A DNA stretch of 64,000 nucleotides, taken from NCBI GenBank assembly GCA_000403295.2, contig KE159610.1, positions 229,387-293,386 on the forward strand, read 5' to 3'. The translations under genes and the position numbers were made by a program. Within the stretch, counting starts at the first letter, position 1, and each line of letters starts with the position of its first letter. The notes under the pieces were generated by a model that made no database searches, had not been told where the DNA came from, and saw only the letters and a list, made by a program, of their open reading frames with translations. Below are positions 1 through 8,062 of the stretch, in pieces. The stretch comes from Lachnospiraceae bacterium M18-1 (GTDB lineage Bacteria > Bacillota > Clostridia > Lachnospirales > Lachnospiraceae).

Positions 1-573
1 TACGTACTCCCGGGCTCTCTTGTCCGCGTCTTCCTTAGCCTGCATCTCCAGATCTCTGACCATCTTTGCTGTGTCATGCTTCACATCATCTTCAACAGTT
101 TTCAACAGATATTCTTTTGCTTGTTCGGAGGTAAGTCCTGAGATTCTTTCAAGTTCCTGTACTCTCTTTTGTCCGAGCTCTTCCACTTTGATCTCTCTCT
201 GCTTCAGTTGCTCTTCCCGCGCTGTAAATTTTGCTTCGCGATGTTCCATTGCATCGGCACGTTTATCGACAGACTCTTCCTTTGCAAGCACGCGCTTCTC
301 ATAACGCTGCAATTCGTTCCGTCTCTCCTTCGTCTCCTTCTCAAGGTCATTCTTCGTCTTGATAGACTCTTCCTTGACCTCTAACAGAGCTTCCTTCTTC
401 GCTGCTTCAGCAGTTTTCACGGCATCGTCTATAATCTCTCTTGCCCTGGTCTCCGCATTCCCGATCTTCGAGTCCGCGTCATTCTTCAGCTTGGAGACCG
501 TAACAAGATATGTGACTACGCCTGCTATCAACGCGAGGGCTACAGCAATAGCAATACACCATTGTATTGGCAC
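1..573 (-). CDS. rny: Ribonuclease Y, N-terminal part (runs off the window)
   Basis: Membrane-anchored endoribonuclease that starts mRNA turnover. Only the first 191 codons are present; the KH and HD domains would lie left of base 1. The protein opens with one hydrophobic segment (about residues 4-24), then a long charged coiled coil rich in Glu, Lys and Arg (KETKERRNELQRYEKR), the usual rny N-terminus. I chose the GTG at 571-573 because AGGAGG lies 7 bases upstream; no ATG start is similarly placed. It lies downstream of recX on the same strand, the common clostridial order recA-recX-rny. The identification is firm from the anchor, coiled coil and context even without the catalytic domain. 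Confidence 0.9.
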   Translation of the reverse strand, partial: MPIQWCIAIAVALALIAGVVTYLVTVSKLKNDADSKIGNAETRAREIIDDAVKTAEAAKKEALLEVKEESIKTKNDLEKETKERRNELQRYEKRVLAKEESVDKRADAMEHREAKFTAREEQLKQREIKVEELGQKRVQELERISGLTSEQAKEYLLKTVEDDVKHDTAKMVRDLEMQAKEDADKRAREYV

Positions 574-653
574 AGGAGCACCTCCTTATTTAATTTTCAT
601 TGTACATTTATAGAAATACAACAGTTAAATTTTATACTGTTTTCACAACTCTG

Positions 654-1280
654 TCAAGCATTCTCGTCAGATTTTTGGTAAAGGTTTTGAATTTCCCTGT
701 TGATATCCTCATAGCGAAAGCCCTTCCGGGACAGATAACCGCACAATTTGCGCACTTCTTCCCTTGAAGCATGGGCAAGATCCATCCGTTTTTTCTCGAT
801 AATGCGGCGGATAGCGTCCCCTTCCCCCTCCTCTGGATAGCAGGATGCAAATGCCTCCTCAATCTGCTCCTGGGGCACGCCCTTATTGCAGAGCAGAGCA
901 TAAATTTCCTTTTTGCTCTTTTTATCCCTTCTGCTCTCGATAAAGCTTTCCGCATACCGCAGGTCATTGAGATACCCGAAAGAGCGGACATAGGCAAGGG
1001 CTTCTTCTACAATATCTTCCGGGTAGAGCCCCTGTCTCAGCTTCTCCCGCAGACCCGATTCTGTCCGGGCCATATCCGTAAGAAGATGCATGGCACGCAG
1101 CTTTGCGCGCTTTAAGATCACGTCTTTCCGAATCTTCTGGTATGTCTCTTCCGGCAGTTCTTCGTCCTCCTCAATCCCGAATCGGGATAACTCCTTTTTA
1201 TATAACACGAAGGCGAACTCTCCGTCCAGCTCTACCCTGTACTTTGCTTTTGTCAGTTCCTCTACTTTTGTTACGGTCAT
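654..1280 (-). CDS. recX: Regulatory protein RecX
   Basis: RecX binds RecA filaments and limits or modulates their activity in recombination and the SOS response. The 208-residue product is charged and made of short helical repeats, with the RecX-type pattern of a SRFGIEEDE segment near residue 35 and repeated L..KG(Y/F)..E..I blocks (for example YVRSFGYLNDLRYAESFI and LSRKGFRYEDI). The ATG at 1280 is preceded by GAGG; a TTG two codons upstream is a poorer choice. It begins 16 bases after the recA stop, so the two genes are probably cotranscribed from the LexA-controlled recA promoter. Confidence 0.93.
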   Translation of the reverse strand: MTVTKVEELTKAKYRVELDGEFAFVLYKKELSRFGIEEDEELPEETYQKIRKDVILKRAKLRAMHLLTDMARTESGLREKLRQGLYPEDIVEEALAYVRSFGYLNDLRYAESFIESRRDKKSKKEIYALLCNKGVPQEQIEEAFASCYPEEGEGDAIRRIIEKKRMDLAHASREEVRKLCGYLSRKGFRYEDINREIQNLYQKSDENA

Positions 1281-1296
1281 CGCCAAACCTCAATTC

Positions 1297-2433
1297 TCAT
1301 TCCGCAGGCTTTTCTTCCGCCTTAGAAGCACTTCCTGAGTCCGCCTTTCCTTTGGTCTTTTCCGTGCCCTTCTCCTCGGCCTTTCCCTTTGGCTTCAGCT
1401 TCAGGTCGTCGGCACCGCCGTCCTTTGCATCCTCTTCCAAGCTGTAGTGCTCCCGAACCTTCTTCTCGATCTCCTCCATGATCTCTGGATTGGCTTCCAG
1501 ATAAGTCTTAGCGTTCTCACGGCCCTGGCCGATCTTATTGCCTTCATAGGCATACCAGGAGCCGCTCTTCTTGATCACATCGATACTGACTGCCAAATCC
1601 AGAACATCCCCGGACCGGGAGATTCCCTTTCCGAACATGATATCAAATTCTGCCTCTTTGAATGGAGGTGCGATCTTATTCTTCACGATCTTGATTCGGG
1701 TACGGTTTCCGACCATCTCCCCGCTCTGCTTTAATGTCTCGATCTTGCGCACATCCATCCGGACGGAAGCATAGAACTTTAAAGCGCGCCCGCCTGTGGT
1801 CGTCTCCGGATTCCCGAACATCACTCCCACCTTTTCACGGAGCTGGTTGATAAAGATCACCACACAGTTGGACTTGCTGATCACCGGAGTCAGCTTCCGA
1901 AGTGCCTGAGACATCAGGCGGGCCTGCAGTCCCACATGGCTGTCCCCCATATCCCCTTCGATCTCCTGACGGGGTACCAGAGCCGCGACAGAGTCGATCA
2001 CGATAATGTCGATAGCATTGGAACGGACCATCGTCTCCGCGATCTCCAATGCCTGGTCTCCGCTGTCCGGCTGAGAGATATATAGTTCGTTGATATCCAC
2101 ACCGATATTCTTGGCATAGACCGGATCCAGCGCGTGCTCCGCGTCAATGAAGCCTGCAATCCCGCCTCTCTTCTGTACTTCTGCGATCATATGTAAAGTA
2201 ACCGTCGTCTTACCGCTGGACTCGGGCCCATAGACCTCGACTACACGTCCCTTGGGCACACCACCCAGCCCCAGCGCCAGGTCAAGACTCAGGCACCCGG
2301 TGGGTACGGTCTCCACATTCACATGTGCGCTGGAATCCCCCAGCTTCATAACCGTTCCTTTTCCAAAATCCTTTTCCAGTTTTGCGATTGCCGCATCCAA
2401 TGCTTTTTTCTTATCTTCAACTACATTTGCCAT
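1297..2433 (-). CDS. recA: Recombinase RecA
   Basis: ATP-dependent strand-exchange protein and LexA coprotease. The 378-residue product is full length. Walker A GPESSGKT is at residues 69-76; the conserved IDAEHALDP, the Walker B region [13 protein letters not shown] and the L2-loop [22 protein letters not shown] are all intact. The C-terminus is an extended Lys/Glu/Ala/Ser-rich tail (from about residue 340), longer and more basic than in Bacillus. A strong promoter and a perfect LexA palindrome lie just upstream, so SOS induction is expected. recX and rny follow on the same strand. Confidence 0.98.
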   Translation of the reverse strand: MANVVEDKKKALDAAIAKLEKDFGKGTVMKLGDSSAHVNVETVPTGCLSLDLALGLGGVPKGRVVEVYGPESSGKTTVTLHMIAEVQKRGGIAGFIDAEHALDPVYAKNIGVDINELYISQPDSGDQALEIAETMVRSNAIDIIVIDSVAALVPRQEIEGDMGDSHVGLQARLMSQALRKLTPVISKSNCVVIFINQLREKVGVMFGNPETTTGGRALKFYASVRMDVRKIETLKQSGEMVGNRTRIKIVKNKIAPPFKEAEFDIMFGKGISRSGDVLDLAVSIDVIKKSGSWYAYEGNKIGQGRENAKTYLEANPEIMEEIEKKVREHYSLEEDAKDGGADDLKLKPKGKAEEKGTEKTKGKADSGSASKAEEKPAE

Positions 2434-2451
2434 AATTCATTCTCCTTTTTT

Positions 2452-2465
2452 CGAACAATTGTTCG
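2452..2465. promoter_or_regulatory. LexA (SOS) operator of recA
   Basis: CGAACAATTGTTCG is a perfect 14-base palindrome matching the Gram-positive LexA/DinR box (CGAAC-N4-GTTCG). It lies between the recA -10 element and the start codon, where bound LexA would block transcription. Confidence 0.93.
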
Positions 2466-2475
2466 CTCTTTTCTT

Positions 2476-2504
2476 ATCTTATTATATTTTCTGCAAAATG
2501 TCAA
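2476..2504 (-). promoter_or_regulatory. recA promoter
   Basis: On the minus strand TTGACA (2499-2504) and TAAGAT (2476-2481) are separated by 17 bases. The LexA box begins about 10 bases downstream of the -10 element. Confidence 0.85.
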
Positions 2505-2525
2505 CAATAAATCTTAGTTTTTATA

Positions 2526-2691
2526 TGACTGAAATCAGTCACTGGTTACTGTTCACACCCTCGCCGGGTGCTCACAGCAACGAATCCGGCCTATTGAAAG
2601 TTGCCTTACGGCAAGAGGCCGGATTCCAGCCCCAATAATGTACTGCCTGTGACCGTGCAGCGTAGTGCACGGTCCAGGAGTGAACAGTAAC
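2526..2691. repeat. Intergenic palindromic repeat unit, MITE/REP-like
   Basis: A 12-base inverted repeat, GTTACTGTTCAC (2545-2556) and GTGAACAGTAAC (2680-2691), encloses about 120 bases containing further hairpins (ACCC-tcgcc-GGGT; a pair of GGCCGGATTC/GAATCCGGCC arms; GTGCA repeats). TGACTG-aaat-CAGTCA abuts it at 2526-2541. The same two motifs, GTGAACAGTAAC and TGACTG-N4-CAGTCA, recur near ackA at 41843-41902. No coding sequence is supported. A dispersed non-coding repeat is the simplest reading. Confidence 0.6.
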
Positions 2692-3113
2692 AGTCAATGT
2701 TCGTAACCTAACCGTGCACTTGCTGCACGGCAACCATTACAAATCCCAGACATAATGAAAGCCGGCAGACGTACTGTTTCCTGTCCTGCACCCAGGAATA
2801 AATCACTGCATATATAAATACGGAGTCTTTTATAATCTGCACGCTTTCGATTTTTCTTCTCCATATACATCAGGGAATTCTTGAAGAATATCAGATGATA
2901 TAAAGCAGATGCCTGCCGTACAGCCAGATACGCTGTACAGAATCCCGCGGTTTTTCAGCGGTCTCATTCATCTTACCATACTCCTTGATGATTCACAAGA
3001 ATTTTTTCATCTGTTTCGTTACTATCCGCACCCTGACGTTTCTCCTCATTATCGTCTGATTATTTGATAGTTTTATTGCAATTTTCAATCTTTTATTTTT
3101 TTCATATTTTTCC
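2692..3113. other. Gene-free intergenic stretch
   Basis: I see no convincing gene. There is a small inverted repeat (TACAGC and GCTGTA near 2923-2940) and an AT-rich run leading into the tRNA promoter. Confidence 0.5.
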
Positions 3114-3142
3114 TTGCATTTCCAGTCATTCAGTATTATAAT
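3114..3142 (+). promoter_or_regulatory. Promoter of tRNA-Gly
   Basis: TTGCAT (3114-3119) and a perfect TATAAT (3137-3142) are separated by 17 bases. The mature tRNA begins 10 bases after the -10 element, so the 5' leader would be very short. Confidence 0.88.
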
Positions 3143-3151
3143 AATTCATGT

Positions 3152-3222
3152 GCAGATATAGTTCATTGGTAGAATGCTAGCTTCCCAAGCTGGAGAGGCG
3201 GGTTCGATTCCCGTTATCTGCT
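3152..3222 (+). tRNA. tRNA-Gly, anticodon CCC
   Basis: The acceptor stem GCAGATA (3152-3158) pairs with TATCTGC (3215-3221), followed by discriminator T. The anticodon stem CTAGC/GCTGG closes the loop TTCCCAA, giving anticodon CCC. The T-arm carries GGTTCGATTCC. The length is 71 nt without an encoded CCA. It is a single tRNA with its own promoter and a strong terminator about 40 bases downstream. Confidence 0.97.
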
Positions 3223-3261
3223 CTGTCAGACTGTCGGTTTTACTGGACTTCCATTATTTGT

Positions 3262-3330
3262 AAAATCAATAAACCAATAAAAAACCTATCAAGCAGATAT
3301 TGATAGGTTTTTTATTGGTTTATTGATTTT
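3262..3330. terminator. Bidirectional terminator with 31-bp perfect arms
   Basis: Arms 3262-3292 and 3300-3330 are perfectly complementary over 31 bases around a 7-base loop GCAGATA. The inner stem CCTATCAA/TTGATAGG is followed by T6 and preceded by A6, so it can stop transcripts from the tRNA (plus strand) and from the minus strand. The loop is identical to the 5' acceptor strand of the tRNA just upstream. Confidence 0.9.
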
Positions 3331-3500
3331 GTAAGAAAATAGTTCTGGTTCTCCACTACGCTGCACAGTCACCAGTACGATATCCGGGCTGCAGTCCGGC
3401 CCGGTTCCATGCATTTGCCGCACAGCGCCGGGCCGTTAAAAGAAGGTATTAATCCTGTGACAGTATCGCCTTCCATCATATACAAGCATTTTTAATCTTC

Positions 3501-5033
3501 TTAGTTTGCTTCCAATGACCGCTTCTTTGTGATCGTCACTTTCTCGTCATAGCATGCAAAAATCGCATCCACCTTTTGTCTCTCCGGCTTCGGCGTGAAC
3601 AGGCTCACCAACGGCACCACGATCAGACCTGCGATCATGGCGAACGCTCCGGCATTGATCGGCGAAGCAATGTATCCAATGAACATATTCGACACGGTGA
3701 TACCTACCCCTGCGGCAAAGCTTGCCCACACTGCCGCCCTGCTCACGCCCTTCCAGTACAAGCCGTACAGGAACGGAGCCAGAAATGCACCTGCCAGCGC
3801 CCCCCAGGAGATTCCCATAAGCTGCGCGATAAATGTAGGCGGATTCAACGCGATCACTACGGATACCACGATAAAGAACACGATCAGGATCTGCATGGTC
3901 ACAACCTGCTTCTTCTCACTCATATTTTTCATTACCCGGTCTTTGAGCAGGTCCAGTGTCATGGTAGAACTAGACGTCAGCACCAGAGAAGACAGCGTGG
4001 ACATGGATGCGGACAGCACCAGCACCACCACGATTCCGATCAGGATATCTGGAAGGGTGGACAGCATATAGGGAATGATGCTGTCATAAATCACTGCACC
4101 GGTTTCTTCATGATACAGCGCGTCATTATCGAAGAGCCGCCCAAAGCCGCCCAGAAAATAGCATCCGCCGGATACCACCACCGCAAACAGTGTGGAGATC
4201 ACAGTTCCTGTATTGATAGCCTTTTCGTCCTTGATCGCATAAAATTTTCCAATCATCTGAGGCAGCCCCCATGTTCCCAGGGACGTCAATATAACGACTC
4301 CCAGCAGGTTCAATGGATCTGGTCCGAAGAAGGAGGTAAATGCCCCCGGCTGCCCCTGGGTGACCGGAATGTCGCTGGGAATCTGCGCCATCGTCTGGAT
4401 GGCATTGAGAAAACCGCCCTGTCCGCTTAAGACTGCGCCGATCACTGCTACGATTCCACCCAGCATGATGATTCCCTGGATAAAATCGTTGATGGCAGTT
4501 GCCATATAACCTCCCAGGATCACATAAACTGCAGTAAACACAGCCATCACGATAACGCAGATTGTATACGGAATATGAAATGCCATTCCGAACAGCCGGG
4601 ACAGTCCGTTATAAACCGAAGCCGTATATGGAATCAAAAATATAAATACAATAACAGATGCCGTCACCTTCAACGCGTCGCATCCGTACCGCTCTCCAAA
4701 AAAATCCGGCATAGTCTTGCATTTCAGATGCTGAGTCATGACCTTCGTCCTTCTTCCCAGCACAACCCAGGCCAAAAGGCTTCCGATCACCGCATTTCCC
4801 AATCCGATCCATGTGGAGGCGATTCCGTATTTCCACCCGAACTGTCCGGCATATCCGACAAAGACCACCGCCGAAAAGTAGGACGTTCCATATGCAAATG
4901 CCGTCAGCCAGGGCCCTACGCTGCGCCCGCCCAGAACAAATCCGTCCACGCTGGAGGCATGCTTTCTGGAGTAGATTCCTACATAAACCATTACCGCAAA
5001 AAATACAATCAGTAAGATCAGTTTCACTGCCAT
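3501..5033 (-). CDS. Sodium:solute symporter (SSS family)
   Basis: Integral membrane importer coupling Na+ entry to uptake of a small solute; the substrate (proline, pantothenate or another organic acid or amino acid) cannot be told from sequence. The 510-residue product has about 13 hydrophobic segments. Family landmarks are the early FVLGGRSVGPWLTAFAYG segment (residues about 30-50), Tyr-rich helix SYFSAVVFVGYAG, and GGYMATAINDFIQG in the middle, near the usual Na+ site. I chose the ATG at 5031-5033 (GAGG 8 bases upstream) rather than an upstream in-frame codon that would add a polar, non-membrane extension. It stands alone, and an AT-rich island begins directly upstream. Confidence 0.9.
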   Translation of the reverse strand: MAVKLILLIVFFAVMVYVGIYSRKHASSVDGFVLGGRSVGPWLTAFAYGTSYFSAVVFVGYAGQFGWKYGIASTWIGLGNAVIGSLLAWVVLGRRTKVMTQHLKCKTMPDFFGERYGCDALKVTASVIVFIFLIPYTASVYNGLSRLFGMAFHIPYTICVIVMAVFTAVYVILGGYMATAINDFIQGIIMLGGIVAVIGAVLSGQGGFLNAIQTMAQIPSDIPVTQGQPGAFTSFFGPDPLNLLGVVILTSLGTWGLPQMIGKFYAIKDEKAINTGTVISTLFAVVVSGGCYFLGGFGRLFDNDALYHEETGAVIYDSIIPYMLSTLPDILIGIVVVLVLSASMSTLSSLVLTSSSTMTLDLLKDRVMKNMSEKKQVVTMQILIVFFIVVSVVIALNPPTFIAQLMGISWGALAGAFLAPFLYGLYWKGVSRAAVWASFAAGVGITVSNMFIGYIASPINAGAFAMIAGLIVVPLVSLFTPKPERQKVDAIFACYDEKVTITKKRSLEAN

Positions 5034-5069
5034 TTTCTCATCCTCATTTCCTTTTTTGATACTAGCTCG

Positions 5070-5092
5070 CTTTAAAGCGTTGCGCTTTAAAG
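5070..5092. repeat. Inverted repeat upstream of the symporter
   Basis: CTTTAAAGCG (5070-5079) and CGCTTTAAAG (5083-5092) form a 10-bp inverted repeat with a 3-base spacer, and each arm contains the self-palindrome CTTTAAAG. It sits 37 bases upstream of the symporter start and could be an operator or a leader hairpin. The function is not known. Confidence 0.5.
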
Positions 5093-5114
5093 TATTAAAG
5101 CACTGTAACATAGT

Positions 5115-5195
5115 TTAACACGGAGTTTCCTCAGTGTCAACATATTCTTTGTAAAAACCCCTGTATTTTCGGCGTTGTTTGTTGTTGTAAGCCAT
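5115..5195 (-). CDS. Short basic peptide or gene fragment, unknown
   Basis: A 26-codon reading frame starts at an ATG with a strong site (GGAGG 8 bases upstream) and encodes a basic peptide beginning MAYNNKQRRKYRGF. I do not recognise it. A longer reading of the same frame reaches 5441 with hydrophobic residues, but that part has no good start. It lies at the left edge of the AT-rich island and may be the truncated start of a gene lost when the island decayed. The rest of 5196-5527 holds nothing else I can support. Confidence 0.3.
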   Translation of the reverse strand: MAYNNKQRRKYRGFYKEYVDTEETPC

Positions 5196-5527
5196 CCTTT
5201 TTTCCTCCAATCTGAAATTTTTGAAAATGTTAAAATCCAGATGGAGAAGGTGCAGAGCGACGACGAATACCAGATACAAACCTGTGGCATATCCTGATAA
5301 AAACGACAAAAGAAAAACCGCAAAGGTTCTGTGACCCTTACGGTTATAAGTGATACTAATTCTGTTAAGCTGCATTGCATGAGCAGATAGATTACTGCCC
5401 GAAAAAAGAACATAAAAAATCCCTCCAAACTTCAAAAACAAAGTTCAGAGGGAAATAAGGTATGACAAAACTTCCCACCATAACTCTGTTTTTTATATGG
5501 AGGGCTGCAACAATAAGCGATGATAAG

Positions 5528-6019
5528 TTACCATTTCTTATTGGCAATTTCTATTGCTTCTTTTCCTGTCATATGCTCAACAGACAGTTCCATCATGCAT
5601 AAAAGTTTCCATTCTCTTGCAATTTCTTGATTCCTGTTTTCAATGCCATCTGTTGGATGATATTTAATTGCTAACTTTTCAATTGCTTCTCTAATTTCAT
5701 TTTCATCCTTCAATATGCGTATTTTACCAAATACAATCACACTCCTAAAATACGTTGTATATTCTTCTGGGAATATCTCGTCTTGTGCGATTACACAAAA
5801 GGATGCTTTGCTGCATTTCCTTATGGCATCTATTTTGTGTCCTGTTTTTGCACCGTGAAAATAAACTTTAAAATTTTCATAAACATAACTGATGGGAACA
5901 GCATAGGGGTATTCATTATCACCCAGTAATGCTAATACCCCAGAAGTTCCTTTCTCAAGTATTTCAATATTTTCTTTATTGCTTAAAATTTGTTTTTTTC
6001 TCCTCATTTCTCTGAACAT
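5528..6019 (-). CDS. Pyridoxamine 5'-phosphate oxidase-like flavoprotein (Nim-like)
   Basis: Predicted cytoplasmic FMN-binding split-barrel protein of 163 residues, the family that includes 5-nitroimidazole reductases (NimA) and small flavin reductases. Typical features are the N-terminal MRRKKQ segment, the LALLGDNEYPYAVPISYVYE strand pair (about residues 30-50), YFHGAKTGHKIDAI with the flavin-contacting His and Lys, CVIAQDEI, and YFRSVIVFGKIRI. The start at 6019 has GAGG 9 bases upstream; the Met at codon 5 is an alternative. It follows pnuC by 22 bases, so the two are probably one transcript. The low GC of both differs from flanking genes and points to transfer. Drug resistance is not shown. 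Confidence 0.8.
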   Translation of the reverse strand: MFREMRRKKQILSNKENIEILEKGTSGVLALLGDNEYPYAVPISYVYENFKVYFHGAKTGHKIDAIRKCSKASFCVIAQDEIFPEEYTTYFRSVIVFGKIRILKDENEIREAIEKLAIKYHPTDGIENRNQEIAREWKLLCMMELSVEHMTGKEAIEIANKKW

Positions 6020-6041
6020 ATCTTTTTACCTCTTTTATCCT

Positions 6042-6764
6042 TTAATTGTTCACCAAGGCAATACAATCGTTCTCTTGGCGTTTCTGCATTCTTGACCAGT
6101 TGATAAATCCATAAATATCATTTACTAAAAACACGACAAAACAAATAGCGACAGACAAATACGATATATCAGAAGTTGTTGCTAACACCCATAAAATAAT
6201 AAGCACAATATCATTTGCGGCATAACCGATTGCATAAAATGCACTCCTCCTAAAAGTCAGATAAACCGCAAGAAAACTTGTTGTGACAGATAGCGTGCTC
6301 GGTATTAGGTTTGCCGTATGAAAAGCTGCCAAAATATAATAAAAAACAAGTGTAATAGCTTCTGTCAATGTTATCATAAAAATAATCTCTTTTGCTTTTA
6401 ATCTATTTACTTTTACTTCTGCCTTATTTCCGTTATACGGATTTTTCAACCATGAAACTAATGCAAAAACAGCCATTGGGGCTGTCATTCCCAAATAGGT
6501 TATCATCTCCCCATAATAAGCAAACGCAAAAGATATGACCCCATATAATATACTAAATATGACCATAAGAAACTGTCCGAACGGATTTCCCTTTGCATTA
6601 AAGATTAGCGATGTTACACCAATGAAAGAAGCAATAAGTGTTAAATAATTTTCTCTGTCAAACAACAAAAATGATACGACAATGAAAGCCACTGAAATAC
6701 GCCATAACAATATCTCTCCTTTTGTAAAATAATCAAGTAATGATTTTCGTTCTCTCATATGCAT
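6042..6764 (-). CDS. pnuC: PnuC-family transporter (nicotinamide riboside or related)
   Basis: Membrane protein of 240 residues with about 7 hydrophobic segments, the size and topology of PnuC/PnuX/PnuT facilitators that import pyridine nucleoside or vitamin substrates, which are then trapped by phosphorylation. Family-like features are ASFIGVTSLIFNAKGNPFGQ near residue 50, FSILYGVISFAFAYYGEM, the W.KNPY segment after TM4, and a C-terminal YGFINWSRM. The substrate cannot be fixed: a thiamine or riboflavin role is possible. The start at 6764 has AGGAGG 7 bases upstream. It has its own promoter (6885-6913) and a roughly 110-nt leader. AT-rich and likely acquired. Confidence 0.85.
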   Translation of the reverse strand: MHMRERKSLLDYFTKGEILLWRISVAFIVVSFLLFDRENYLTLIASFIGVTSLIFNAKGNPFGQFLMVIFSILYGVISFAFAYYGEMITYLGMTAPMAVFALVSWLKNPYNGNKAEVKVNRLKAKEIIFMITLTEAITLVFYYILAAFHTANLIPSTLSVTTSFLAVYLTFRRSAFYAIGYAANDIVLIILWVLATTSDISYLSVAICFVVFLVNDIYGFINWSRMQKRQENDCIALVNN

Positions 6765-6878
6765 ATAATTACCTCCTAAAATAAAATAAGCACCCGACTA
6801 CACATCTTCAAAGACCTAACGATGTGTAACGAATGCTTTCGCTTCTCTACCCGGTGGCAGACTATTGTTTACTTAACT
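6765..6878 (-). promoter_or_regulatory. Structured 5' leader of pnuC, candidate cis-regulatory RNA
   Basis: Between the predicted start of transcription and the pnuC ribosome binding site lies a leader of about 110 nt. On the minus strand it holds a GC-gaaa-GC tetraloop hairpin, a 7-bp stem ACACATC/GATGTGT around a 14-nt loop, CACC and GGTG segments that could close a multi-branch fold, and a U-rich stretch (TTATTTTATTTT) just before AGGAGG. This suggests attenuation or a riboswitch. It matches no riboswitch consensus I can recall (not TPP, preQ1 or THF). Confidence 0.45.
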
Positions 6879-6884
6879 TTAGGA

Positions 6885-6913
6885 AGTATAGCACAGCAAA
6901 ACTAGGAAGTCAA
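6885..6913 (-). promoter_or_regulatory. Promoter of the pnuC operon
   Basis: On the minus strand TTGACT (6908-6913) and TATACT (6885-6890) are separated by exactly 17 bases. Confidence 0.8.
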
Positions 6914-6943
6914 TAGTTTTCATAAAGTTCTGCAATTCTGCAA

Positions 6944-7228
6944 TTAGACTTTTGGATAGTGCCAGAAACCTAACTTTTCCTCTTTTAGGCGTTCCGTTAT
7001 GCCCTGTGCCTGTTTCATGCCCTCTATGAGCCTTTCAAAGCATTCCTGTGCCTGCCTGTCTACATTGGAAAGGTACATATTCAGCCTGCCGCTTGTGAGA
7101 AGATTGGTGTATGTAACCTTGCGGTACTGCTTCAGATAATCCAGATGCCGCTGTTCTCATATGCCTATCGGCTGTTCTTGTTCAGTAGGTAATCTTAAAT
7201 CTGGAATCAGATACCCATTTTTTTCATG
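6944..7228 (-). pseudogene. Decayed TnpV transposon protein
   Basis: The minus strand reads NGYLIPDLRLPTEQEQPIGI, a stop, then EQRHLDYLKQYRKVTYTN, LLTSGRLNMYLSNVDRQAQE and a C-terminus ending WHYPKV. This matches the layout of TnpV proteins carried by clostridial mobilisable transposons, where the break normally reads PIGIWGQRHL. The Trp codon is here TGA, and no start is evident. It is a relic showing that the pnuC/Nim-like island came by a mobile element. Further right, 7229-7430 has a short plus-strand frame with hydrophobic residues that I do not recognise. Confidence 0.7.
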
Positions 7229-7468
7229 ATATCGATAAAATCAGAATTGCGGTCTGAACAATTTACACCGATTATCTGACACTCTCAATCAAAAAGTGGT
7301 TTCCTGGTATAGCCTTTTTGCTGTTCATATTTATGTATTACTTGTGTATTATGTGCGCAATCTAACAGCATTTTACACAAGCTTTAACATTGAACAATCG
7401 CTGTAAATACGCTATACCTTAGAATTACAATGTGTTCAAAGTTTCCTCAACCCTTACTATAGTGATTG

Positions 7469-7509
7469 GTCACACCTTGGCCATGGATGGCGATTGGTCA
7501 GGGTGTGAC
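7469..7509. terminator. Hairpin downstream of mgsA
   Basis: GTCACACC (7469-7476) and GGTGTGAC (7502-7509) form an 8-bp stem around a 25-base loop, starting 18 bases beyond the mgsA stop on the minus strand. There is no T-run, so it may be only a weak terminator or an mRNA 3' stabiliser. Confidence 0.45.
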
Positions 7510-7527
7510 ATACAACTTACTATATCT

Positions 7528-8004
7528 TTATTTCATCCTGTCCACTCTGTCCTGGATGGTCTTGTTGAAATTCTCAATCTTCCGGCTGTACGGCTCGCTC
7601 ATATACTTCGAGCTCAGCATAAAGTCTGCTGTCGCCAGGTTATTCGCGATCGGGATATCATATACCACCGCAATACGCAGCAGCGCCTTGACATCCGGAT
7701 CATGCGGCTGCGCTTCCAGCGGATCCCACATAAAGATCATAAAGTCAATCTTTCCTTCCACGATCTTCGCACCGATCTGCTGGTCACCTCCCAGCGGACC
7801 GCTGCAGTAGCCCTTTACAGGCAGGCCCGTCTTCTCTGCGATCAGCTTTGCCGTCGTCCCGGTGCCGCAGAGAAAATGTCCTTTCAAAATCTCTTTATTC
7901 CTGTCACACCAGTCCACCAGTTCCTGCTTCTTACCGTCATGGGCAACCAAAGCAATGTTCTTTGCCTTGCCGATCTCCATTGTCACAAAATTTTCATTTA
8001 ACAT
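7528..8004 (-). CDS. mgsA: Methylglyoxal synthase
   Basis: Converts dihydroxyacetone phosphate to methylglyoxal and phosphate, a bypass of lower glycolysis used under phosphate limitation or sugar stress. The 158-residue product contains the family core: NIALVAHDGKK, the phosphate loop CGTGTTAKLI, SGPLGGDQQIGAKI, FMWDPLEAQPHDPDVKALLR and IPIANNLATADF. It is about 20 residues longer than the Bacillus enzyme at the ends. The ATG at 8002-8004 is chosen because AAGGAGG lies 8 bases upstream; an earlier ATG pair at 8031 lacks such a site. Confidence 0.95.
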   Translation of the reverse strand: MLNENFVTMEIGKAKNIALVAHDGKKQELVDWCDRNKEILKGHFLCGTGTTAKLIAEKTGLPVKGYCSGPLGGDQQIGAKIVEGKIDFMIFMWDPLEAQPHDPDVKALLRIAVVYDIPIANNLATADFMLSSKYMSEPYSRKIENFNKTIQDRVDRMK

Positions 8005-8062
8005 CTTGAATACCTCCTTCGTATCCATCACTGTCTAACCCCTGCGGGTGCGCACAGCATCC

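Noticed and set aside
3576..4430. Long plus-strand open frame opposite the sodium symporter
   Set aside because: It is the antisense of an intact membrane-protein gene; His/Gln/Arg-rich composition and no ribosome site.
5115..5441. A 108-residue protein upstream of the symporter
   Set aside because: The long version has no good start and odd composition; only the last 26 codons have a proper ribosome site, and even those are uncertain.
5528..6019. Calling the split-barrel protein a nitroimidazole-resistance gene nim
   Set aside because: The fold fits, but family members include many other flavin enzymes and no resistance-defining residues can be checked here.
6765..6878. Named riboswitch (TPP, preQ1, THF or NAD-type) for the pnuC leader
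   Set aside because: No conserved core of the TPP, preQ1 or THF aptamers is found, and I cannot recall the NAD-type consensus well enough to test it; kept only as an unnamed structured leader.
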